64,000 bases of DNA, taken from NCBI GenBank assembly GCA_016699165.1, contig CP064963.1:1054001-1118000 (forward strand), read 5' to 3'. A program made the position numbers and the translations under genes. Positions 17,188-25,673 of this stretch are shown here, piece after piece. Source of the stretch: Candidatus Melainabacteria bacterium. Its GTDB lineage: Bacteria; Cyanobacteriota; Vampirovibrionia; Obscuribacterales; Obscuribacteraceae. How positions within the stretch are numbered: position 1 is the stretch's first letter; every line of letters starts with the position of its first letter. The notes beneath the pieces were generated by a model that saw only the letters and a list, made by a program, of their open reading frames with translations, did not search any database and was not told where the DNA came from.

Positions 17188-18450
17188 TTATGCCAGAAAT
17201 GACCCCTCGGCCAATCCAAAACAATCGTGTATCAGTTTTACTGCTCTTACTGCATATGTCTTAGGCATCAACATGCTCATACGCAAATCGCCTGTTGCCA
17301 CCATGTTGACTGGAATACCGCCTGACTGCAAAGTCTCAAATACGTTTGCCACCATTTCAGGACGACTGGAAAATCTTCTACCAACAACTGAAATCTTGGC
17401 CATTTCAGTTTCAAGCGAAACTCTTGGATTACCCAGTGATTCAGAGAAGGTATCGATAAGTCCTTTGACACGAGCGAGATATTTTTTGTCTACGCTGAAT
17501 GCAATTTCTTGAAAGGCTTCAAAAGAGCTTGCATCTTCATGAGCCAGAAGCATGACCATATCGGTTTGAATGTTTAGCTCTTGCAAGCGGGTGAACAAAC
17601 TACCAAGACCGTCTGCTGGTTTAGTTTTGGCATTGGTGTTGCGTGTACCTTTGAGCATCACCGAAACTTGATTGGTGTCACATGAGATACCAGCCACCAT
17701 ATACTCGGGAACACTGACTCGATTTCCAACCAGAGTACCTGGGTCCATCGGCTTGAATGTAGAGCGGACTCGAAGGGGAACGTCCTGATCCATGGCCAGT
17801 TCGACCGAACGAGTGGCAAGAACTTGAGCACCTGTAGCTGACAATTCCATCATTTCCTCATACGAAATAGAGTCAAGACGACGAGCCTCTGGAAGGATTC
17901 TCGGGTCGGCAGTATAAACACCATCTACATCTGTGTAGATATCGCAGCAATCGGCGTTAAGTGCAGCCGCCAGAGCCACTGCGGTAGTATCAGAACCACC
18001 CCGACCAAGCGTGGTAAGTTCGTTTCTGTCGGTCACACCCTGAAATCCAGCCACAACCGCGATTTCGCCCCGGGCTAAACTTGCTTGGATAGCATCTGGT
18101 TGTACTTCTTCGATTCGAGCATATCCGTACTGGCTGCCCGTCATAATGCCAGCCTGCGCACCAGTGAAAGAGCGAGCCTCATATCCAAGAGATTGAATCG
18201 CCATAGACATCAGTGCAATTGAAACTTGCTCGCCTGTAGTCATCAACATGTCCATCTCACGAGCATTAGGCGAGCGGGTTATTTCTTCCGCCATCGAAAT
18301 CAGCCTATCTGTTGTATCGCCCATGGCTGATACCACTGTCGTAACTTCATGACCTTCAGATGCTGCTTTTACTGCAATTTCTGCTGCCTTTCGAATCTTG
18401 TCGATGTCAGCTATAGAGGTCCCACCGAATTTTTTAACCAGTCTACTCAT
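17188..18450 (-). CDS. lysC: Aspartate kinase
   Basis: Phosphorylates aspartate at the head of the Lys/Thr/Met/diaminopimelate pathway. KKFGGTS (N-terminus), VVSAMGDTTDRL, TLGRGGSDTTAVALAAAL and YTDVDGVYTADPR are catalytic-domain motifs; two ACT domains occupy about residues 255-420, with VNMVATGDLRMSMLM in the second. I use the ATG at 18450, which places KFGGTS at the usual position and has GGAG 4 nt upstream; a longer reading to 18492 adds 14 residues. Its ribosome binding site lies in an inverted repeat (18452-18476). Feedback by Lys or Thr via the ACT domains is likely. Confidence 0.93.
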   Translation of the reverse strand: MSRLVKKFGGTSIADIDKIRKAAEIAVKAASEGHEVTTVVSAMGDTTDRLISMAEEITRSPNAREMDMLMTTGEQVSIALMSMAIQSLGYEARSFTGAQAGIMTGSQYGYARIEEVQPDAIQASLARGEIAVVAGFQGVTDRNELTTLGRGGSDTTAVALAAALNADCCDIYTDVDGVYTADPRILPEARRLDSISYEEMMELSATGAQVLATRSVELAMDQDVPLRVRSTFKPMDPGTLVGNRVSVPEYMVAGISCDTNQVSVMLKGTRNTNAKTKPADGLGSLFTRLQELNIQTDMVMLLAHEDASSFEAFQEIAFSVDKKYLARVKGLIDTFSESLGNPRVSLETEMAKISVVGRRFSSRPEMVANVFETLQSGGIPVNMVATGDLRMSMLMPKTYAVRAVKLIHDCFGLAEGSFLA

Positions 18451-18451
18451 A

Positions 18452-18476
18452 GACTCCAGTGACTCGCTTCGGAGTC
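18452..18476 (-). promoter_or_regulatory. Inverted repeat over the lysC ribosome binding site
   Basis: GACTCC (minus 18476-18471) can pair with GGAGTC (18457-18452), which contains the GGAG of lysC. The same GACTC can instead pair with GAGTC at 18465-18461, giving two exclusive small hairpins, one hiding and one freeing the ribosome binding site. The stems are only 5-6 bp, so this is a suggestion. Confidence 0.3.
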
Positions 18477-18598
18477 GGTATTTCTGTTGCATATGCGCTA
18501 GAAGCCAGCACCCTGCTCAATAAATAATAGCCCTCCATGGTAAGGAAGAAGTTAAGGGGATGAGAAAACTATTCTAATTAATTAAAAAAACGCCAATA

Positions 18599-20341
18599 TT
18601 AGGCGGGATCCATCGGAATTTTTATCCCGGCTTTTTTAGCAAATGTTATAGCTTCTTCATATCCGGCATCAACGTGGCGAATTACTCCCATACCAGGGTC
18701 GGTAGTGAGCACGCGCTCCAGTCGCTCGGCCGCATCTTTGGTGCCGTCTGCCACAATTACTTGTCCCGCGTGCATTGAATAGCCGATTCCCACGCCACCA
18801 CCATGGTGCACTGAGACCCATGAAGCTCCGCCAACTGCATTGATCATTGCGTTTAAAAATACCCAATCTGCAATTGCGTCCGAGCCGTCTTTCATTGATT
18901 CGGTCTCACGATTGGGCGATGCCACTGAGCCTGAATCTAAATGGTCGCGTCCAATTACTATTGGTGCACTGACTTTTTTGTCTTTTACCAGGTCGTTTAT
19001 GATTTGACCCATTTTGGCTCTGTCACCGTATCCAAACCAGCAAATTCGAGCAGGCAACCCCTGGAACTGAACTTGCTTAGATGCCATTTCAATCCAGCGA
19101 CAAAGGTCTTTGTCGTGAGCGAAATGTTTTAAAATCGCCTGGTCGATTACGTCTATATCTTTTGGATCGCCAGACAAAGCGGCCCAGCGAAATGGTCCTT
19201 TGCCTTCGCAAAAGAGTGGTCGAATATATGCGGGCACAAACCCAGGAAAGGCAAAAGCGTCTTTCAGTCCGGCGTCTGATGCAACTTGTCTGATGTTATT
19301 GCCATAATCGAAAGTAATTGCACCTTGTTTTTGAAAAGTGAGCATAGCGTCCACGTGAGTGACAATGGCTTTGACAGACATTTCCAGATATTTTTCAGGA
19401 TTGCTTTTGCGCAATTTGTCTGCGTCAGTGAGTGACATTGGTTTTTCGTTTTCGTCTAGCGGAACATAGCCATTAAGCGGATCGTGAGCAGATGTCTGAT
19501 CGGTTAGAACATCTGGCTTGAATCCCATTTTTAAAAGTTGGGGTAAAACAAAAGCAGCATTTGCGAGCAATCCAATCGATAATGGCTTACCAGCCGATTT
19601 AGCTTCCTGCGCCATTTTTACAGCTTCTTCGACAGTATCGACCTTAACGTCTAAATATTTTTTCTCAAGTCTACGCTCGATACGCTCTTTGTCTACTTCT
19701 ATACAGATAGCTACGCCATCGTTCATTGTCACTGCAAGTGGTTGCGCACCACCCATGCCACCAAGTCCGGCAGTCAGTGTAATTGTCCCTTTTAGAGTTC
19801 CACCAAAATGCTTACGTGCAAGTGCGGCAAAAGTTTCATAAGTGCCCTGCAAGATGCCTTGAGTGCCAATATAAATCCAGGAGCCAGCAGTCATTTGCCC
19901 GAACATAATCAGTCCTTTGCGCTCAAGATCACGGAAATAATCCCAATCGGCCCATTTGCCCACTAAATTTGAATTAGCTATAAGCACTCTTGGTGCGTCT
20001 TTATGACTTTTAAACACGCCTACTGGCTTGCCCGACTGGACAAGCATTGTTTCGTCAGATTCAAGCTCCATCAGTGTTTTGACCAGAGCCTTAAGACAAT
20101 CCCAGTTGCGAGCAGCTTTACCCGAGCCGCCATAAACGACCAAATCGAGGGGGCGCTCAGCCACTTCAGGGTCTAAATTATTCAAAAGCATTCTAAGAGC
20201 CGCTTCTTGAACCCAGCCCTTTGTGTGCAATTCGCTGCCACGAGGGGCACGAACAGTGATTGGCTCATGGCTTTGAAGTATATCTTGAAGCATTTTTTGC
20301 TCCGACTTGGTGCATTCGGCAGTCTTAACCGGCGTAGTCAT
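18599..20341 (-). CDS. hutU: Urocanate hydratase
   Basis: NAD-dependent hydration of urocanate to imidazolonepropionate in histidine degradation. YGGSGKAARNW, the TAGSWIYIGTQGILQGTYE segment, TLTAGLGGMGGAQPLAV (NAD binding) and VSVHHGGGVGIGYSMHAG are diagnostic; length about 580 aa is typical. The ATG at 20341 has GAGG about 9 nt upstream; a TTG five codons earlier is the alternative. No other hut gene is in the window, so the pathway partners must be elsewhere or missing. Confidence 0.95.
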   Translation of the reverse strand: MTTPVKTAECTKSEQKMLQDILQSHEPITVRAPRGSELHTKGWVQEAALRMLLNNLDPEVAERPLDLVVYGGSGKAARNWDCLKALVKTLMELESDETMLVQSGKPVGVFKSHKDAPRVLIANSNLVGKWADWDYFRDLERKGLIMFGQMTAGSWIYIGTQGILQGTYETFAALARKHFGGTLKGTITLTAGLGGMGGAQPLAVTMNDGVAICIEVDKERIERRLEKKYLDVKVDTVEEAVKMAQEAKSAGKPLSIGLLANAAFVLPQLLKMGFKPDVLTDQTSAHDPLNGYVPLDENEKPMSLTDADKLRKSNPEKYLEMSVKAIVTHVDAMLTFQKQGAITFDYGNNIRQVASDAGLKDAFAFPGFVPAYIRPLFCEGKGPFRWAALSGDPKDIDVIDQAILKHFAHDKDLCRWIEMASKQVQFQGLPARICWFGYGDRAKMGQIINDLVKDKKVSAPIVIGRDHLDSGSVASPNRETESMKDGSDAIADWVFLNAMINAVGGASWVSVHHGGGVGIGYSMHAGQVIVADGTKDAAERLERVLTTDPGMGVIRHVDAGYEEAITFAKKAGIKIPMDPA

Positions 20342-20481
20342 GTGGCTGGTCCTCAAAATTGGCTAGATGACGATTATACAGTCAGGAATTATTTCTAAAG
20401 AATGTTCGCATAGAGCCATTTATAGGTTCTAATATTTCAATATAAAATGATATTGGTTGCTTTTCACTTAAGGGGAAATCC

Positions 20482-22122
20482 ATGGTCAAAGAGATGACAA
20501 AGTCCGAAGTCAAAAAAGATAAAGGACAAAGCGCGGAGAAAGTCTCTGAAACACTCTCGGGTATTCCACTGAAGTCGGTCTACACCAAAGAAGACATCAA
20601 AGACCTGGACTACGAAAAAGATCTTGCCGACCCGGGTCAATTCCCCTATACACGCGGCATTCACCAAAATATGTATAACGGCAAAATGTGGACCATGCGT
20701 CAATTTGCCGGTTTTGGCGGACCGGAAGAAACCAATGAGCGCTTCAAATATTTGCTGGCTCAAGGACAAACTGGTCTTTCTACTGCTTTTGACTTGCCTA
20801 CTCTCATGGGCTATGACTCAGACCATCCCAAGTCGAATGGCGAAGTCGGCGTCTGCGGCGTTGCTATCGACTCGCTTGAAGATATGGAAATTCTGTACAA
20901 AGATCTTCCACTCGATAAAGTTTCGACTTCGATGACTATTAACGGACCAGCCGTAATCATCTTTTGCATGTTCTTAGCCAACGCTAAAAAGCGTGGCTTC
21001 GATTTGAAAAAACTCGATGGCACACTACAAAATGACATTTTCAAAGAATATATCGCTCAAAAAACTTATCTCATACCACCGCGTCCAGCCCTGAAGCTAA
21101 TTCAGGACATGATGGTTTTCTGCACTAAAGAAGTGCCACGCTGGAACACTATTTCAGTGAGCGGTTATCACATTCGAGAAGCTGGTGCCACCGCCGCACA
21201 AGAATTGGCATTCACACTTGCTGACGGATTCGCATACGTAGATGCAGGTATTGAAGCCGGTCTTGAAGTCGACGACTTCGTGCCAAGACTCTCATTCTTC
21301 TTCAATGCCCATATCGATTTCTTTGAAGAGATTGCCAAATACAGAGCTGCACGTCGCATCTGGGCAAAGCGCATGCGCGACAAATATGGTGCCAAAAGCG
21401 AACGCTCACTCAAGTTGCGCTTCCACACTCAAACAGCTGGATGCAGCTTGACCGCTCCCCAACCAGAAAATAACATTGTGAGAACTGCTATTGAAGCCCT
21501 TGCAGGTGTACTTGGTGGCACACAATCCTTGCACACAAATTCTATGGACGAAGTACTTGGACTGCCTACACAAAAAGCGGCGCACATTGCACTGCGTACT
21601 CAGCAAATCATCGCTCACGAAACCGGCGTAGCCAATGTAGTCGACCCACTTGCAGGCTCCTATTACGTAGAGTGGCTCACTGACGAAATGGAAAGACAAG
21701 CAGAAGAGTATTTCAAAAAAATCGAAGAAATTGGCGGCGTAATTGCCGGCATCGAAAAAGGATTCTTTATGAAAGAACTCTCCGACTCGGCATATCGTTT
21801 TGAACAAAAACTAATGTCAGGCGAGCGTCATTTCATCGGACTGAACTCTTTCAAAGAAGAAGCACCTGGTCAGAGCATCGAGATCCTCAAAATCGGCGGT
21901 GAATATCAGGAAAGACAGACCAAGCGTATCAAGGCTCTTAAAGAAAGACGCGACAACGAGAAAGTGGCAAAGTGTCTTGCAGAACTCAAAGAAACCCTGA
22001 AGAAAGGCGATAACTGCTTCCCGCTACTGATGGAAACAGTCGAGTCTTACGCCACCATGGGCGAGATTTGCGATGCTCTGCGCGAAGTCTTTGGCGCTTA
22101 CAGAGAAACAGCAGTCATCTAA
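20482..22122 (+). CDS. B12-dependent acyl-CoA mutase large subunit, isobutyryl-CoA mutase type
   Basis: A 546-aa catalytic TIM-barrel subunit of the methylmalonyl-CoA mutase family (MRQFAGFG, STAFDLPTLMGYDSDHP, SVSGYHIREAGAT, LGGTQSLHTNSMDE). The cobalamin-binding domain (DxHxxG) is absent and must be a separate small protein, as in isobutyryl-CoA mutase IcmA/IcmB. Phe75 stands where methylmalonyl-CoA mutase has Tyr89, and Gln193 where it has Arg207 (spacing 118 in both); His230 matches His244. Phe/Gln is the isobutyryl-CoA mutase pair, so the likely reaction is isobutyryl-CoA to n-butyryl-CoA rather than the methylmalonyl reaction. AAGGGGAA precedes the ATG. No small subunit or G-protein chaperone is adjacent. 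Confidence 0.85.
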   Translation: MVKEMTKSEVKKDKGQSAEKVSETLSGIPLKSVYTKEDIKDLDYEKDLADPGQFPYTRGIHQNMYNGKMWTMRQFAGFGGPEETNERFKYLLAQGQTGLSTAFDLPTLMGYDSDHPKSNGEVGVCGVAIDSLEDMEILYKDLPLDKVSTSMTINGPAVIIFCMFLANAKKRGFDLKKLDGTLQNDIFKEYIAQKTYLIPPRPALKLIQDMMVFCTKEVPRWNTISVSGYHIREAGATAAQELAFTLADGFAYVDAGIEAGLEVDDFVPRLSFFFNAHIDFFEEIAKYRAARRIWAKRMRDKYGAKSERSLKLRFHTQTAGCSLTAPQPENNIVRTAIEALAGVLGGTQSLHTNSMDEVLGLPTQKAAHIALRTQQIIAHETGVANVVDPLAGSYYVEWLTDEMERQAEEYFKKIEEIGGVIAGIEKGFFMKELSDSAYRFEQKLMSGERHFIGLNSFKEEAPGQSIEILKIGGEYQERQTKRIKALKERRDNEKVAKCLAELKETLKKGDNCFPLLMETVESYATMGEICDALREVFGAYRETAVI

Positions 22123-22138
22123 TTGTACTAACTGCGAG

Positions 22139-22372
22139 CTAGTTGCGCTCTAAAGGCTGCTCTGGCTTTGGCAATTTTTTAGTGTAAATGTCGGTTTTTT
22201 CAAACTGACGAGCAGGCTCTGCATTCTCGGCTTGTTTGGCGCGCAAAAGAAGCGCCAAAATCAGCTTTGAAGTGTAGTTATGATCGTTTGAAATATCGCC
22301 ATGCGCTATTTTTTGTTTCAAAGCCGCTAGAAGATGCTCGTACGACACAGTCGTAGGAAATTCTTGAGTCAT
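22139..22372 (-). CDS. Small hypothetical protein
   Basis: A 77-aa hydrophilic protein with a helical core (YEHLLAALKQKIAHGD, then LILALLLRAKQAE) and a Lys/Pro-rich end. GGGGA is 12 nt upstream of the ATG. It converges on the mutase gene with a 16-nt gap. No family recognised. Confidence 0.5.
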   Translation of the reverse strand: MTQEFPTTVSYEHLLAALKQKIAHGDISNDHNYTSKLILALLLRAKQAENAEPARQFEKTDIYTKKLPKPEQPLERN

Positions 22373-22500
22373 CTTATTTATGTCCCCACCCGCTCAAAAG
22401 TCATTTTGTCATCAAGATGTCATAAGCTAACATTGGGCCAAGTTTTTAGCCATGATCTGTTAAGCTCTGTCGCTTATGTTGTCTTAAGGTATCCATAGTT

Positions 22501-23469
22501 TTGAAAGCGATAGTTATAAAAAATCCAGGTCCACCCGACGTTTTGCAGTTATCCGAAGTGGCAAAACCAGAGCCGGGCAAAGGCGAGGTCTTGATAAAAG
22601 TTAAGGCAGTGGGTGTCAATCGTGCCGATTGCGTGCAAAGACAAGGACGCTATCCCGCGCCCAAAGACTGTCCGCAAAATATTCCGGGTCTTGAATATGC
22701 GGGCATAATCGAAGATGCAAATGGGTCCGATTTTCAAAAAGGCGACAAAGTTTTTGGTTTAGTAGGCGGCGGCTCTTACGCAGAATATCTGGTCGCACAC
22801 TCTCGCGCCGTGTCTGTGTTTCCTGAAAATCTAAGCTTTGTCGAAGCGGCAGCACTTCCTGAAGCATTTGTCACCGCATATGATGCCATGGTGTCACAGG
22901 GCAATCTGGAAAGCGGTCAGCGCGTTTTAATTAATGCAGCTGGAAGTGGCGTAGGCATTGCTGCCATGCAAATCGCCGAAGCACTTGGCGCCACGTATGC
23001 AGGAACGGTTAGATCTGCATCTAAAGCAGAAAAACTACACGACTACAAAAATATCATTGTCGCTCCAGATGGAAAAATCAGTGACAAAGTTCTTGAGATA
23101 TTTCCAACGGGTGTTGATCTAGTAGTCGAACTGGTAGGCGGTGACTACATAAATGAAGATCTAATTTGCCTTGCACCCAAAGGCAGAATTATTTTGATTG
23201 GTCTTTTAGCTGGCAATAAAACAGAAATAAATTTAGGCATGGTGCTTAGCAAGCGCGCCACCATCCGCGGAACTACAATGCGTGCCCGCCCCCTTGAAGA
23301 AAAAATTCAAGCTGCTATTTTACTGCAGAAAAATATCACGCCTCTATTTGAATCGAACAAACTCAAAGGCTTTATAGATCACGTTCTGCCTCTAAAAGAA
23401 GCTGCCAAGGCACACGAAATTATGGAAGCAAATCAGAATCTGGGCAAAATCGTTTTGGAATTAAGTTAA
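22501..23469 (+). CDS. NAD(P)H:quinone oxidoreductase, zinc-free MDR family (PIG3-like)
   Basis: A 322-aa medium-chain reductase. The GroES-like N-terminus (VKAVGVNRADCVQRQGRY, PGLEYAGI) is followed by a Rossmann domain with INAAGSGVGIAAMQIAEALG for NADPH. Catalytic zinc ligands of alcohol dehydrogenases are absent, which fits the quinone reductase/PIG3 group. The start is a TTG at 22501 with AAGG 11 nt upstream. The physiological acceptor is not known. It is followed by palindromic sequence that probably ends the transcript. Confidence 0.88.
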   Translation: MKAIVIKNPGPPDVLQLSEVAKPEPGKGEVLIKVKAVGVNRADCVQRQGRYPAPKDCPQNIPGLEYAGIIEDANGSDFQKGDKVFGLVGGGSYAEYLVAHSRAVSVFPENLSFVEAAALPEAFVTAYDAMVSQGNLESGQRVLINAAGSGVGIAAMQIAEALGATYAGTVRSASKAEKLHDYKNIIVAPDGKISDKVLEIFPTGVDLVVELVGGDYINEDLICLAPKGRIILIGLLAGNKTEINLGMVLSKRATIRGTTMRARPLEEKIQAAILLQKNITPLFESNKLKGFIDHVLPLKEAAKAHEIMEANQNLGKIVLELS

Positions 23470-23496
23470 CCCACAACTTGAATGTTGATCATGGAG

Positions 23497-23512
23497 CGCG
23501 GAACGTTCCGCG
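23497..23512. repeat. 16-bp perfect palindrome
   Basis: CGCGGAACGTTCCGCG is its own reverse complement. It lies 28 nt after the quinone oxidoreductase stop and 25 nt before a larger hairpin, in the gap between convergent genes. Confidence 0.6.
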
Positions 23513-23536
23513 TTCTACGATCGGATCATAATTCCG

Positions 23537-23569
23537 ACTTTCGCAGAGCGCTAAGCGCTCTGCGAAAGT
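23537..23569 (+). terminator. Rho-independent terminator / perfect hairpin, 16-bp arms
   Basis: Two perfect 16-bp arms around a 1-nt loop (ACTTTCGCAGAGCGCT and its complement), followed on the plus strand by AATTTTT. It would end transcription of the quinone oxidoreductase gene; no T-run exists in the minus direction. The stem is longer than most terminators and could also be a mobile palindromic element. Confidence 0.65.
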
Positions 23570-23641
23570 AATTTTTATGGGTTCCTGAATGCGAGATGCG
23601 TGATGCGTGAGGCGGCATGCGCAACACGAGTTGCATAATGC

Positions 23642-25624
23642 CTACTCTGAAATTTGTTCAGCAGCCGCTTCGGGCCTATTCTTTTTAGGCAATTTGCCAG
23701 TAGTAAGCATTTTAAAAACGTCCATAGCAGTCGTTCGATTCAATTTCTTTTCAGTTTCAAGAGCGTGCTCAACTCGCACTAATCTGTTTATGATTTTCTT
23801 GTCGCCAAGGTCTTTAATCCATGCGCGATGCTCGTCCATGAGAGCACTTGTTTTTTTGCTTTCGCCAATTTTGAATTGATTCTCAGCAAGGGCCAAGACT
23901 GTATTTGCCTTGAGCGTTTTATCACAACTGGAATTAGCGCAAAGTGCATCGTAAGCTTTTTTGAGCATCGTGTTTGCTTCTGTATTTTGTTTGCGACTTT
24001 GATAAATCTCACTCAAAACAAGTGCTGCTTGGACGTATTCGGGATATTTATATGCAGGCTTATCTGGTGTTGCAGCAGCTTCTATACCAGCAATGCCAGA
24101 CAACATTTTTTCGATTGCTTCGTCCTGGTCTCCATTATTTCGATAAATCAATTCACCCAGTTTAATTGCAATTGGAGAAGAAACATCATTTGGAGCATTA
24201 ACATCACGCGCAAGTTTTTCCATGTCCTGATAAGCGCGAAGCGCTTCTGGTGAACTTGAAGAACCGTACATAGTCTGGACTTCTTTGCGTTTGGATTCGA
24301 AACTAGATTTATTCCAATTGCTAGTCAAAGTCTGAAATGCAGAAAATGGCGGCAAAAACAAATAAAAACCAAGAGCACAAGTTAAGACCATGGTTGCAAG
24401 TGAAACAGGACTTTTCAGTTTAGACCGAATTGGTTTTGCAATGGTCATCGTAATTGGAGACGCGTGCGACACTTTAGTCGAACCTGAAATATTTCCAGAA
24501 AAGTCTGGCACAACAACGTTTTCAGAAATATTGAGTGGTGTTGTTTGATTGGCTTCACTCATCCACATATTAAATGTTGGCTCAGGAGCAATAATGGCTT
24601 CCTCTTTTGGATGCACCAAATTCAGTACCAGACTTGTTGGGTCGGCTCCCTTTAATTCAACTAAAATGTCTTCTAGTTCTTTTGCCGTTTGAAAGCGCTT
24701 GTCGGGGTCTTTTTCAAGACAACGCATTATTAGGTCCTGAACTTGCTTTGGATGTGTAAGACCCGGACCAACTTGATGCAATAAAAGTGGCGGCGAATTT
24801 ATATGCATAAAAACAGTCTGCAATGCGTTTTCACCAGCAATTGGAGTGTGCCCTGTAAGCGCTTCAAACATGACACATCCAAGCGAATAAATGTCTGAGC
24901 GCACGTCAACGTCTTTGCCCATACACTGCTCCGGGCTCATATATAAAGGACTACCAAACGATTGACCAGTAGCTGTAAGTTTTTGCATCAACTTTTGATC
25001 TGCGCCAATAACTTTGGCGATACCAAAATCTACTAATTTGACAAACTCATCTGAACTTTGTGTTTTGACAAGCATGATATTACTTGGCTTCAAATCGCGA
25101 TGGATGATACTGCGACTGTGGATGTACGAAAGCGCTTGGCAAGCCTGACTAAAAATGTGGAGAAAACGTTCAAGCGAAATCGGACCCTGACGCTCAATAA
25201 TGTCTTCAAGCGATTTTCCTTCCAGAAAATCCATCACAAGATAAGGCTCACCACCTGGACCATAGCCAAAATCGTAGACAGATATCAGGTGGGGGTCGTC
25301 CAGATTGGCTGAAGCAATGGCTTCTTGCTCGAAGCGCTTAAGACTGACTTCATCTTCTATTAACGCTGTTTTGAGCACTTTGATGGCAACAAATTTGTTT
25401 ATTTGAGTGCGTCTGCCTTTGTAGACAACACCCATTCCGCCTTTGCCAAGAACTTCGATAACTTCATAACGCTCAGAAAGCGTCAGTCCTACTAAGTTGG
25501 AAGTTATTTTCTGGTCTGAATGAGACGAATTGTTCAAAAGATTCGGGCTAGGCGAATCAGATTGCACCGACACCACTGTATCGGCAAGTGCTGGGTCCTG
25601 CTCTGTTTCGACTTCTTCGCCCAT
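23642..25624 (-). CDS. Transmembrane Ser/Thr protein kinase with extracytoplasmic helical repeat domain
   Basis: From the ATG at 25624 the protein has 660 aa. A 50-residue acidic/Ser leader precedes a complete kinase domain (GKGGMGVVYKG, VAIKVL, HRDLKPSNIM, VDFGIAK, GSPLYMSPEQ), then a linker, a membrane helix at about 403-426, and about 220 extracytoplasmic residues of TPR-like helices that may sense an envelope signal. A longer reading to 25774 would overlap the divergent methyltransferase gene, so it was rejected; GGGG lies just before 25624. It differs from the duplicated pair at 9.5-11.9 kb in having a canonical HRD and a large outer domain. Confidence 0.9.
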   Translation of the reverse strand: MGEEVETEQDPALADTVVSVQSDSPSPNLLNNSSHSDQKITSNLVGLTLSERYEVIEVLGKGGMGVVYKGRRTQINKFVAIKVLKTALIEDEVSLKRFEQEAIASANLDDPHLISVYDFGYGPGGEPYLVMDFLEGKSLEDIIERQGPISLERFLHIFSQACQALSYIHSRSIIHRDLKPSNIMLVKTQSSDEFVKLVDFGIAKVIGADQKLMQKLTATGQSFGSPLYMSPEQCMGKDVDVRSDIYSLGCVMFEALTGHTPIAGENALQTVFMHINSPPLLLHQVGPGLTHPKQVQDLIMRCLEKDPDKRFQTAKELEDILVELKGADPTSLVLNLVHPKEEAIIAPEPTFNMWMSEANQTTPLNISENVVVPDFSGNISGSTKVSHASPITMTIAKPIRSKLKSPVSLATMVLTCALGFYLFLPPFSAFQTLTSNWNKSSFESKRKEVQTMYGSSSSPEALRAYQDMEKLARDVNAPNDVSSPIAIKLGELIYRNNGDQDEAIEKMLSGIAGIEAAATPDKPAYKYPEYVQAALVLSEIYQSRKQNTEANTMLKKAYDALCANSSCDKTLKANTVLALAENQFKIGESKKTSALMDEHRAWIKDLGDKKIINRLVRVEHALETEKKLNRTTAMDVFKMLTTGKLPKKNRPEAAAEQISE

Positions 25625-25673
25625 GCCCCAAATTGTACCAACATATGGAGTAGAGGTATTAAAATTAGGATCT

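Noticed and set aside
18493..18598. Lysine riboswitch before lysC
   Set aside because: The gap of about 106-148 nt is shorter than the lysine aptamer and its conserved core was not recognised.
20357..20481. Cobalamin riboswitch before the B12-dependent mutase
   Set aside because: The 125-nt gap is too short and no B12-box-like sequence was seen.
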